A stretch of 18,879 nucleotides of DNA from Magnetococcales bacterium (lineage in GTDB: Bacteria > Pseudomonadota > Magnetococcia > Magnetococcales > Magnetaquicoccaceae): NCBI GenBank assembly GCA_015229095.1, contig JADGCE010000042.1:1-18879 (forward strand), in the 5' to 3' direction. Position numbers and translations under genes: made by a program. This document shows, piece after piece, positions 1 to 10,200 of the stretch. A model generated the notes under the pieces. That model ran no database searches and had not been told where the DNA came from. It saw only the letters and a program-made list of their open reading frames with translations. The stretch's first letter is position 1. Each line of letters begins with the position of its first letter.

Positions 1-143
1 CTCAGACCATCCAGTTGGGATCCGGCCAAGCCCCGCACCTGTGTCGATGTCAAGCCATCCAGCTGGGTGAAAGCCAACCCCGTCAACTGCACCGAGCTCA
101 GATCATCCAACTGGGTTCCGGCCAGAGACGTCACCTGCGCCGA
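1..143 (-). repeat. 48-bp tandem repeat inside the repeat-protein gene
   Basis: Three consecutive in-frame copies of a 48-bp unit are visible (143-96, 95-48 and 47-1, the last cut by the window edge). Each encodes a 16-residue unit of the type S-x-Q-(V/L)-x-x-L-A-x-(T/S)-Q-L-D-x-L. The copies have diverged at DNA level but keep the same codon frame, as expected for a coding repeat under protein-level selection. The array probably continues beyond the left edge. Confidence 0.85.
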
Positions 144-239
144 GGTCACGGTATCCAGGCTGGTGTTCGCCAAGCCGGACAAAACGCCGCCCAAGGCACT
201 CAGGTTAGTCTCATCGTACATAAAATCGCGGGTACTCAT
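1..239 (-). CDS. Ser/Thr-rich tandem-repeat protein, N-terminal part (3' end outside window)
   Basis: I do not recognise a named family. The gene reads leftward from an ATG at 239-237, preceded by a strong purine-rich ribosome binding site (GGAAGGAG, about 248-255 on the plus strand). Only the first 79 residues are visible. After a leader of about 32 residues without a signal peptide, the protein becomes repeats of 16 residues (33-48, 49-64, 65-79 so far). Each contains two half-units of the form xxQLxxLx, with conserved Gln, Leu and Gly/Asp positions such as TQLDGL. Ser and Thr make up 13 of residues 31-79. Such Leu/Gln repeats suggest an elongated solenoid or a surface/structural protein, but that is inference. 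The gene is divergent from the giant glycosyltransferase gene and separated from it by about 1 kb. The total length and C-terminus cannot be judged. Confidence 0.8.
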   Translation of the reverse strand, partial: MSTRDFMYDETNLSALGGVLSGLANTSLDTVTSAQVTSLAGTQLDDLSSVQLTGLAFTQLDGLTSTQVRGLAGSQLDGL

Positions 240-357
240 TACTATAAACTCCTTCCTTCAATATTAAAAAGTTCAGTTACGCGAGAAATCTCAAGTGTTT
301 CCAGTCTACCAAGGCCGCACCAGAGAGCACAGCCCCACTACTTTGCAAGTGCGCCCG

Positions 358-384
358 GCTCGCCCCCGAAACGACGGGGGGAGC
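358..384. promoter_or_regulatory. GC-rich stem-loop in the divergent intergenic region
   Basis: GCTC (358-361), a bulged G (362) and CCCCCG (363-368) pair with CGGGGG (375-380) and GAGC (381-384) around a 6-nt loop. The result is a 10-bp stem with one bulge. No T-run follows on either strand, so it is not a canonical intrinsic terminator. It sits about 120 bp upstream of the repeat-protein start and could be a transcript structure or a protein site. Its role is unknown. Confidence 0.4.
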
Positions 385-403
385 GTCGCCGCAGCAACAC
401 CCA

Positions 404-422
404 TCTACCAGTGACTGGTAGA
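404..422. promoter_or_regulatory. 19-bp perfect palindrome, candidate operator
   Basis: TCTACCAGT, a central G, then ACTGGTAGA form a perfect dyad with 9-bp arms. A related element AGTCTACCA at 303-311 is the exact reverse complement of TGGTAGACT at 416-424, so at least three half-sites lie within 120 bp. This resembles the operator of a dimeric repressor upstream of the minus-strand repeat gene. No regulator gene is in the window to pair with it. Confidence 0.4.
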
Positions 423-862
423 CTAACGCCCGATACTGCTCCCGAACAGAAAACATTCACGAAAACCGACAACATGCCCAAACAACCCCTCCGAACCTCA
501 AGACCCAACCGCACAAAAAAACGCCCGACGCAGACGAACCACCGGACAACATTCCGGAAGCCCGCCTGTCAGAAAACCCACCTCTCATATCCACCTCAAC
601 GGAAACAGACAGAACACAACGCACGAATCCAAGCAAAAACGGTGCCGAAACGGCATTACACACGCCGACGGGACGACCCACTCAACACACGATTCCGGAA
701 CTCCTATCGGGTTGACTCTGCCATATTTGCCCGGCTTGCGTCAAGAAAAAAACGCTTATGGCTGATTTTTCCCGCCAGCACACGCACAGCACCGCACCAG
801 CGGGCAGCGCACAGAGCCTTCAACCCTTTCTGTATCTTGTGTTTCTTGAGGAGTCAGCCGTC

Positions 863-991
863 ATGGCCAAAAGAGAAGCGGCACCCCGCCCCAACCAATC
901 GGGCACAGCCCCCATCCGCAGTCGTGAATCGTATAGGGTGCTGCGCCATTTGTCCAGTCCCCCTGTCAACAGTCTGCCACAAAAATCATGA
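863..991 (+). CDS. Possible 42-residue open reading frame (doubtful)
   Basis: An ATG at 863 follows a good ribosome binding site (TGAGGAG, 847-853, 9-nt spacing) and opens a frame of 42 codons. The product is basic and rich in Ser, Arg and Pro, with no recognisable domain, signal peptide or membrane segment. The opposite strand of the same stretch reads a phrase (SLLAMTADSS) of the kind often seen when dispersed non-coding genomic repeats are translated. The frame may therefore be a by-product of a repeat fragment. I list it because of the ribosome binding site only. Confidence 0.15.
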   Translation: MAKREAAPRPNQSGTAPIRSRESYRVLRHLSSPPVNSLPQKS

Positions 992-1101
992 CGCCGCCAA
1001 TAGCCCCCCCCATTCTGCAAGGCGGTTGGCACGGAGGATGGTTCGCGACGGGAAAATCGCCCCCGCCGATCGAGGATTACATCACCGAAACAAACTGTTG
1101 G

Positions 1102-1143
1102 TGTACCAGGTAGTGCGCAATGAATGTGCAATTAACCTGTACA
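1102..1143 (+). promoter_or_regulatory. Folded leader upstream of the giant glycosyltransferase gene
   Basis: TGTACCAGGT (1102-1111) pairs with ACCTGTACA (1135-1143), with one bulged C. Inside it TGCGCA (1114-1119) pairs with TGTGCA (1125-1130) using one G-U wobble, closing a 5-nt loop. As RNA this is a two-part hairpin ending directly at the Shine-Dalgarno AAGGAG (1143-1148), so folding could affect ribosome access. There is no T-run, so it does not look like a terminator. Confidence 0.4.
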
Positions 1144-1155
1144 AGGAGAGAGCCA

Positions 1156-1182
1156 ATGTGTATCATACGACTTTTTGTGTGA
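1156..1182 (+). CDS. Candidate 8-codon leader ORF, in frame with the giant gene
   Basis: AAGGAG (1143-1148) lies 7 nt upstream of an ATG at 1156, a better initiation signal than the one before the giant gene itself. The frame encodes MCIIRLFV and stops at TGA (1180-1182). It is in the same reading frame as the giant gene, and after this single stop the frame stays open through the giant gene. It could be a regulatory leader peptide, a gene start broken by a nonsense change, or a chance site. The 38 codons between the TGA and the proposed start at 1297 look unlike a structured protein, which favours leader sequence. Confidence 0.3.
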   Translation: MCIIRLFV

Positions 1183-1296
1183 TGGCAAACGGTCGGCCAT
1201 ATGCGCCCTGGTTTGGACCGTCGGAGAGAACCACTCGGTTACCACTGCCTGGTCTTGCGCCATTCATACCACCCAGATCACAAGAGGTTCGTACCT

Positions 1297-4200
1297 ATGC
1301 GTCCAAAAAGCGGTCGTGCCCGCCCCGCAGGAACCCAAGCTGCCCCCGCATCCTCTGCACCACAGCAGGCCAGCACCCTGGCCCTGGCCGTCCAGGAGGC
1401 GTTGCAATTGCATAATGCTGGCCAACTGGATGCGGCGGAGGCCATTTATCAGCGGGTTTTACAGATTCAGCCCAATCATCCGGACGCGCTGCACCTGCAA
1501 GGGTTTATTTTTTACCAACGCGGCCAAGGGGAAAAGGCCGCCGAATGGATCGGCAAGGCCGTGGCCATACAACCGGATCGGCCTATTTTCTTCAATAATC
1601 TCGGCATTGTCCTCTCCTCCCTGGGTCGACCGGAGGAGGCCATTGACTGCTATCGGAAGGCTTTGGCCATTTTGCCGGATTTTTACATGGCCCTGGGCAA
1701 TCTGGGGGCGGCTCTGGCCGATCGCGGCCAACGAGAGGAGGCCATTGCCTGCTTCCAGAGGGCACTGACCGCCCAACCCAACAGCAGCGAGATCCACAAC
1801 AGCCTGGGCAATGTCCTGTTGAAGGGTGGTCAGTATGCGGAGGCCATCGAATCCTATCAGCGGGCCATCCAGATTCAGCCAGACAATGCGGGCTTCTACA
1901 ATGGCATGGGAACCGCGTGGCGGGATCAGGGACGGTTGGCCGAGGCCGTCGAGTGCTACCGGAAAGGGTTGGCCATCGATCCCAACCATTATGACATTCA
2001 CAACAGTCTGGGCTCCGCTCTGCTGACCCTCGGCAAACCGGATGAGGCCATCGCCCACTATCAGCAGGCCATCCGCATCAGCCCCAATCATCCCAATGCC
2101 TATCATAATGTGGGCAACGCCTTTCGCGATCAGGGCAGACTGGAGGAGGCCGTGGAGTCCCACCGCAAGGCGTTGGCCATCAATCCCAACCTGCACCAAA
2201 CCCACAACAGCATGGGCAACGCCTTGCAGGATCAAGGAAAGCTGGATGAAGCCGTCGAGTGTTACAAAAAAGCATTGGCCCTGCAGCCCAATGATGTCGA
2301 TACCCTCTGCAATTTGGGCGTTATTCTGACCGACCAGAAAAAATGGGATGACTCCCTGGCCTGTTATCAAAAGGCGGCAGAACTCTCTCCCAACAAGCCG
2401 ACCGTCCAGTGTGAACTCCTCAACCTGATGCTGCATCTGAGCGACTGGACCGGGTTTCACAGCCGTTACCAAAAGATGATGGCCGCCTTTCACAGCAGCC
2501 AGCAGGATGCCAGCCCTTTCATTTTTCTGGCCTTGCCCACCACACCGGCAGAGCAGAAAGAGGATGCGGAGCGGTATATGCGCAACAAATATCCGGCCCG
2601 CGCCAATCTTGCCGCCGGTCGCCGCTATGAAAGCCAACCGCCACGCCTGAAAATCGGCTATCTCTCCTCGGATTTTCAGAACCATCCCGTTGCCTACTTG
2701 ACGGCTGAATTGCTGGAGCTCCACGATCGCAACCGTTTTGAGATAACCGCCTACTCCTATGGCCCGGACGACGGACGGGATATGCGCAGGCGCATCATGG
2801 CGGCCAGCGACCATTTTGTGGACATGTTGCACATGACCCATAAAGAGTCCGCCCAGCGCATTTTTGAGGACGGCACCCATATCCTCATGGATCTGAATGG
2901 TTTTACCAAACTGGCCCGCCTGCAGATCCCCGCCCTCCGCCCGGCGCCCATCCAGGCCAGCTGGCTGGGATATCTGGGTTCCCTTGGATCACCGTTTATC
3001 GACTATTTGATCTCCGACTCTTTCATCACGCCCAAGGGGTGCGAAGCGGATTTTACCGAAAAGCTGGTGCGCCTGCCGGAGACGTTTCAACCCAACGACC
3101 GGCAGCGGCGCATCTCTGAACGGACCCCCACCCGGCAGGAGCGGGGGCTGCCGGAAGGTGTCTGCATTTTTGCCAGTTTCAACAAAAGCTACAAGATCAA
3201 TCCGGACATTTTCAGCACCTGGATGCGTATCCTGCAACGGGCGCCCAACAGCATTTTGTGGCTGGTCACCGACAACCAGCGCGGGGAGGAAAATCTCCGT
3301 CGGGAAGCCATGGCGCGGGGGATCGATCCTGGCCGTCTTTTTTTCGTTCCCAAAATGCCTCTGGCAGACTATCTGGCCAACTATCGGCTGGTGGATCTGG
3401 TGTTGGATACCTATCCCTACAACTCCGGCACCACCGCCAGCAACGCCCTGTGGGCAGGTTGCCCCATGTTGACCTGTGCGGGCCGCACCTTTGTCTCCCG
3501 GCAGGCGGGCAGTCTGATGCGCGGGGTCGGTCTGCCCGAATTGGTGACCCACTCCCTGGAAGCGTATGAGGAGTTGGCTGTGGCGTTGGCTGGCGACCCG
3601 GCCCGTCTGGCTGCCATGCGGCAACGGCTGCAGGCCAATCTGTTGAGCTCGCCGCTGTTTGACACGCCCCGGTTCACCCGGCATCTGGAAGCCGCCTATG
3701 AGGCCATGTGGCAGCGGTTTCAAGCCGGTCTGCCCCCGGAACACCTGGATCTCCAGCCCCTGCCCCGCACGGCTGCACCGGCCAGCTCTCCCCCTCCGGT
3801 GCAGGTTGCCCAACCACAACCCGCCCGCATCCCCTCCACCCAGGCCCCGGAAAAACCACGAGATATCCAGGAAAAGGCGGCGGTGCCGCCGGAGGGCTCC
3901 GGACCGGGAGAGGCCACCAGGCCGGTCGATGCCGCTGTCTTGATGCAGGAGGCCATGCGGCAACACCGGAGCGGGCAATTCCAGGAGGCGGAGAGGCTTT
4001 ATCGGCAATTGTTGACCCTGCAGCCGCAGCATCCCGAAACGTTGTATCTGCTGGGTGAAACCTTTTACCAGCGCAATCAGCCTGTGCCGGCGGCGGAGTG
4101 GATCGGCAAGGCGGTGGCAGCCGCCCCCGCCAATCCCTTTTTCCCGTACAATCTGGGGTTGATCTGGAACCAGTTGAACAAGCCGGAGGAGGCCATTCTC

Positions 4201-7200
4201 TGCTTTCGGAAGGTGTTGGCCATCCAGCCCCGCCATGCGGAGGCACTCTATCAACTGGGCAACGCCCAGCGCAAGCGGAACGACAGAGCGGCGGCCATCG
4301 CCTGTTATCGCCAGGCCCTTGCCATCGATCCGCAACTCTATGAGGTCCACAACAGCCTGGGCAATATGCTGCGGGCAGAGGGGGATGAGGCGGCGGCCAT
4401 CGCCTGTTACCAGCAAACCCTGACCCTCTATCCCAACCATCAGAATGCCTGCACCAACCTGGGCAATGTTTTGTCCGATCAGGGCCAGTTTGCCGAGGCC
4501 ATCCGCTATTATCGGCGGGCCCTGGAGATCCAGCCGGCGCTGTGCGAGGCGCACAACGGCCTGGGATATGCCCTGCAAAGGGCCGGTCAGTTGGAGGAGG
4601 CCGTCGCCTGTTTCCGGCAGGCTTTGCAGATCGATCCCACCTATTACAAGGCCTACCACAATCAAGGGCATACCCTGCGGTTGCAGGGCAATCCGGAGGC
4701 GGCGGTGGGCTGCTACCAGCAGGCCTTGGCCATTCATCCGAACTCCCCGGAGACGCTGCAAGGTTTGGGAGGGGCCCTGGCGCAACTCGGTCGCGAGGAG
4801 GAGGCCATTGCCTGCTATCAAAAGCAGCTCTCCCTGCAGCCCGACGCCCATGCCGCCCATACCAGTCTGGGGGAGCTGCTGCGCCGCCAGGGTCGACCGG
4901 AAGAGGCCATGGCCTGCTACCAAAAGGCCCTGGACCTCCAGCCAGACGACAGCCGGACCTTGGGCAGTCTGGCTCTCCTCCTGGCCGATCAGGAGCGTTG
5001 GAACGACTCCATCCGCCGCTACCAGCAGGCGGCCGACCTTGCCCCGGATAATCTGGCCGTTCAGTGTGCCCTTTTGCACAACCGGCTGCAGGTTTGCGAC
5101 TGGGAGGGATTTCAGGGGCATTTTCAGCAGATGATGGCCCTGTTCCACGCAGGTGGAGAGGGGGCCAGCCCCTTTAAATTTTTGGCTTTTCCCACCACAG
5201 CGGAGGAGCAGAAAACCTGTGCGGAACGGTTGGTGCGCAACCATTTTCCCCTCCGGGACAACCTGGCGGCCACCCGGCACTACGCAGCCCATCCTGACCG
5301 TCTTAAAATCGGTTATCTCTCATTCGACTATCAGGAGCATCCCGGCGCCTATGTGGCCGCAGAGCTGTTTGCGCAGCATGATCGCAGCCGTGTCGAGGTG
5401 ATTGCCTACGCCTGCAATCCCGACGATGGCAGCCCGGTGCGCCAGCAGTTGATGGCCGCCTGCGACCGTTTTGTGGATCTGCACCCCCTGCCGCACAAGA
5501 CCGCTGCCCAGCGCATCCTGGAGGATGGGGTGCATATTCTGATGGATTTGAATGGTCTTACCCGTGGGGCCCGTCCTGAGATTGCCGCCCTGCGCCCCGC
5601 GCCCATCCAGCTCTCCTGGTTGGGTACGGCCACGACTGTGGGGGCGCCCTTTTTCGACTATTTTGTGACCGACCCCTTTATGGCCCCTCCCGGTTCCGAG
5701 GCCCATTATACGGAAAAACTGCTGCGCCTGCCCTACTTTTTCCAACCCAGGCGCACCATTGCCGCGTCGACGCCCACACGGCAGGCCTGTGGATTGCCGG
5801 AAGAGGGGTTTGTTTTTGTCTGTTTCAATCAGCCCTACAAGATCAATCCTTCCCTGTTCGATGTCTGGATGCGGCTGTTGCAAAAAACACCCGGCAGCAT
5901 TCTCTGGCTGCGGGCATTCAACCCCTGGGCCATGGACAATCTGCGCCGTGAAGCGGAAAAACGGGGGGTGGCCGGTGTGCGCCTCTGTTTTGCCCCCCGC
6001 CTCCCCTCTCTGGCCGAGCATGTGGCCCGTTACCGTTTGGCAGACCTAGCCCTGGATACCCACCCCTATAGCTCCGGTTCCACCGGTTGGGACACCCTGA
6101 CAGCCGGCTGTCCCATGGTCAGTTGTGCGGGGGTGAGTGGCATATCCCGGGCGGCGGGTTCCCAGTTGACCCATGTCGGTCTGCCGGATCTGATCTGCCA
6201 CTCTCTGGAAGAGTACGAACAACGGGCCCTGGCGTTGGCCCACGATCCGGCTCGCCTGGCGGCGGTCCGGCAGCGGTTGCAGGAGCAGTTACCGACGGCC
6301 CTCCTGTTTGATGCCGGTCGTTTCGCCCGCCATCTGGAAGAGGCCTATGCCATCCTTTGGCAACGTTTTCAGGGGGGTGAAGCCATCGATCACCTGGAGA
6401 TCGGCCTGTCGGCAAATAAAGAAAACAATAAATTAAAACAAGGAGTTGCTGTGAATACGGGCAAAAGAAGAGGGGCGGCGCCCCAGAAAACGGCTCCTGC
6501 ACGCCAGAAGAGTGCTCCTGCTGCGCAGAAATCGTCCGTTACGGCTGATATCAACCCCTCCGACCCCCGCCTGCAGGAGGCCATGCAGCATCAGCGGGCG
6601 GGTCGACCGGCGGAGGCGATCGCCCTTTACCAAAAACTGCTGGCAGAGCAACCCCGGCAGCCCATGGTGCTGCACCTGCTGGGGCACCTTTATTTTCAGC
6701 AGGGCCAACCGGCGCTGGCGGCGGATGCCATTGGCAAGGCGGCGGCACTGAGCCCCAACGAACCGGTCTTCTGGCAAAATCTGGGCATCATCCTGGCCAG
6801 CCAAGGCAAACGGGAAGAGGCGATTGCAGCCTTTCAGAAGGTATTGGCCATCCAGCCCAACCATCATGAGGTTCTGTACCACCTGGGCAACTGTTTCCGC
6901 GAGCAGCAAAAGAGAAAGGAGGCCATCGCCTGTTTTCAAAAAGCTCTGGCTCTCCAACCGGATCTTTTCGATGTCCACAACAGCCTGGGCAATCTGTTGC
7001 TGGCCGAGGGGCAATTGGCGGAGGCCATTGCCAGCTATCGTCGCGCAGTGGCCATTTGCCCGACCCACCAGAATGCCTACACCAATTTGGGCAACGCCCT
7101 GATCGAGCAGGGCAATGGCGAAGAGGCCATCCGCTGTCATCAGCGGGCATTGGAGATCCAGCCCAACCTGTGCGAGGCCCACAACGGGTTGGGAAATGCC

Positions 7201-10200
7201 TTGAAACTGCAAGGAAAACATGAGGAGGCCATCCTCTGTTTCCAGAGGGCGGCGGCGATCAACCCGGCCTATTTTACCGCCTATCACAACCAGGGGGTCA
7301 CCCTGCAACTGGTGGGCCGGTTGGAAGAGGCCATCGAGTGTTATCGGAAGGTGTTGGCGGTGCAGCCCCTCTCCCACGAAACCTACAACAATTTGGGATC
7401 GGCCCTGGCGGCGCAGGGGCAGATGAGCGAGGCCATCGCCTATTATCAGAAAGCGTTGGAAATTCAGCCCCAGTTTTATCAGGCCCTCGGCAATATCGGT
7501 ATCGCTCGCCAAAAAAGCGGCGATTTGGACGGGGCCATCGCCCTCTACCGCCAAGCCCTCACGATCTCTCCGACGGATCGCACCTCCTTGTGCAATCTGG
7601 CCTTTGCCCTGCAACTGCAGGGGGATGTGGCGCAATCCATCGCCCACTATCAACAGGTGCTGGATATGGCGCCGGAGGATCCGGAGGCCCACGGTTCGGT
7701 CTTGCACCAGATGCTGCAAATTTGCGACTGGCGGGATTTTCAGGGACGCTTGGAGCGGATGACAGCCGCCCTGCATGCCAGCAAGAGAGAGGTCAATCCT
7801 TTCATCCTGCTCTCTCTGCCCAGCACGCCGAAGGAGCAGTATGATTGTGCGGTATTATCTTCGCAGGCCAAGTATACCGTCCAGAGAAATCTGGTCGCCG
7901 GCCGCTCCTATGAGCTGCAGCCCAAACGCCTGAAAATCGGCTATCTTTCAGCCGATTACCAGGATCATGCCACCACCCACCTGATTGCGGAGCTGTTTGA
8001 ACTGCATGATCGGGATCGTTTCGAGGTGATCGCCTACTCCTATGGTCAGGATGATGGCCTCTCCATGCGGCGACGGGTCATGGCGGCTTGTGATCAGTTT
8101 GTGGATTTGTTGACCTTGTCCCACCAGGCCTCCGCCCAGCGCATTCTGGAGGATGGTGTTCATATTTTGCTGGAGTTGAAGGGGTTTACCAAAGACTCCC
8201 GCCTGGAGATTCCGGCCTTTCGACCAGCGCCCATCCAGGTCTCCTGGCTGGGCTATCCCGGTACGGTGGGGGCTCCGTTTATCGACTATGTTCTGACCGA
8301 TCCCTTTGTGACCCCGCCGGGTTTTGAGGGGGATTTTACGGAAAAAATTGTCCGTCTGGATGGCTGCTATCAGCCCAACGACCGCCAACGTCCCATTGCC
8401 CCCCACACCCCCTCCCGTCGGGAGTGCGGTCTGCCGGAAGAGGGGTTTGTTTTTACCTGCTTCAATAAAAACTACAAGATCAATCCCCCCATCTTTGACA
8501 TCTGGATGCGCCTGCTGAAAAAGACCCCTGGCAGTGTTTTGTGGCTGTTTGAGTCCAACCATTGGGTCGTGGAAAATATCCGCCGGGAGGCGGAGCAGCG
8601 GGGCGTGGAGAGTTCCCGCATCTATTTTGCCCCCAAAATGCCGCCCAACCAGCATTTGGCCCGTTATCGCCGGGCGGACCTGGTCCTGGACACCTTTCCG
8701 TACACCTCCCATACCACCGGCAGCGATGCCCTGTGGGCGGGGTGTCCCCTGTTGACCTATGCGGGTCAGACCTTTGCCTCCCGTGTTGCCGGCAGCCTGC
8801 TGGTCAATGTTGGCCTGCCTGAATTGGTCACCTATTCCCTGGAGGAGTATGAGGCCCTCGCCCTGGAGTTGGCCCATGACCCGGCCCGCCTGGCCGCTCT
8901 CCGCCAGCGGTTGAACGACAATCTGGCCGCCTCGCCCCTGTTTGACTCGCCCCGTTTCACCCGGAGTCTGGAGGCCTCCTATGAGGCGATGTGGCAGCAA
9001 TATGTCACCCGCAAACGGCTTGGCCTGCCTTTGGAACATATCGATGTCCATCTGGGAGATGGGCCCGCCGGGGCCGCCGCGCCGCCGCCAGCCCGCCCAA
9101 CCGCTGCCCCCGCTGCCAAAAAGTCGAAAGGCAAAGCGGCGCCCGCCAGCAAAAAGCAAACCGCCAGCCCCGCTGTGGCGGCCACCGCGACGGTTGCCGA
9201 GTTGTTGGGCCAGGCCCGTGCCCTGCAGACCCGGGGAAAAGGGGGGGAGGCCCTCGCCCTCTACAACCGCATTCTCGCCCAGGAGCCCAAGCATGCCGCC
9301 GCCCTGTATGGCTCGGCAGCTGCCCTGGGGGGGCAAGGATTGGTGGAAGAGGGATTGCAACGGCTCTGCCAAGCCAGGGAGATTGCCCTCCAACCGGAAT
9401 GGGAGAGCCTGGTACAACCACTCATCCTGCGGGCGGGGGAGGTGTATAATGCGGCCCTGAAGGCCAACCAGCTGGAACAGGCTGCCCGGATCATCGAGTG
9501 GCTGGCCCGCATCAATCCGGAGAGTTCGGGTATTCAGGAGCAGGCCCTGGTTTTATTCAAAAAACTGGGACGCGCCGAGCAGACCATTCAGACGGCCAAG
9601 CGGGTGTTGACCCTGAATCCCGACCATTTTGCCGCCCATCAGGAGCTGGTGGACGATTGCATGGCCCGCAAGGATTTGCCGGGAGAGTTGGGCTACCGTA
9701 TTGCCATGGCCCGTCGCCACTCCCGCGCCATTCCGACGGCTTTTCATCTGCAAGAGATCTACATGGCCATGAGTGCCCTGTTGCTCACCACCCTGGACAA
9801 AAACAAGGTGACGCTGATCGAGGGGTTGCAAAGTCTGGCGCAGCTTGTCATCACCGACAACCCGGTGCAGCCGGGGGATGCGATGTATCACAGCAGCCAG
9901 TTTTATCGCACTTCCATCGAAGCGGTCAACATCCAGGCGGTCACCCTGCCCGTGCCGCCCCCCCAACCCTGGCCAACCATTGAATTTGCCACGGCCAACG
10001 GTAAAAAGATGGATCGGGCCGATCTGCGCGCTTATGCGGCCGGGCAAGGGGCTGAGGTGGTTTTCTATGTGGCCGCTGATCCGATTTATGCCAGCCGGCA
10101 TGCCCGCCGCTATCTCTCTTCCCTGCTGAAGCATTGCGACGTCCCCTTCCTGGTGGTGGTCCAGATTGTGGGCGGCCTGGGTCGTTTGCCGGAATTTTCC

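Larger units (their letters stand above)
240..1296. other. Long divergent intergenic region without a convincing gene
   Basis: About 1.06 kb lies between the two divergent genes. Open frames cross it, but none has family resemblance, convincing codon use and a good start together. It holds a GC-rich hairpin (358-384), a 19-bp palindrome (404-422) with an inverted half-site at 303-311, and a tract at 421-700 that I hand-counted as about 74% A+C with about 10% T on the plus strand. It also holds a possible 42-codon frame with a ribosome binding site (863-991), and a folded leader with an 8-codon frame (1102-1182) before the giant gene. No clear sigma70 promoter was found for either flanking gene. 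No tRNA or known riboswitch pattern was seen. Confidence 0.6.

Noticed and set aside
820..1131. A 103-residue minus-strand frame
   Set aside because: No ribosome binding site and no domain; the phrase near its end looks like a translated non-coding repeat.
1201..1296. ATG at 1201 as the start of the giant protein
   Set aside because: It has only a weak ribosome site and adds 32 residues unlike a TPR or linker. The ATG at 1297 has AAGAGG 9 nt upstream. It remains a possible alternative.
15..1415. A 466-residue plus-strand open frame across the divergent region
   Set aside because: It runs antisense through the repeat-protein gene and ends out of frame inside the giant gene. It stays open because the tract is T-poor, and its Arg/Pro/Thr-rich product resembles no family.
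2989..5292. A 767-residue minus-strand frame, and other long antisense frames at 1459-2880, 6433-7776 and 7948-9417
   Set aside because: They are shadows of the GC-rich TPR/GT41 coding sequence. The sense strand gives clear TPR units and GT41 motifs.
1375..7690. Regular about 102-bp repeats that might suggest a repeat array such as CRISPR
   Set aside because: They are coding TPR units of 34 residues, diverged at DNA level, without identical repeats or unique spacers.
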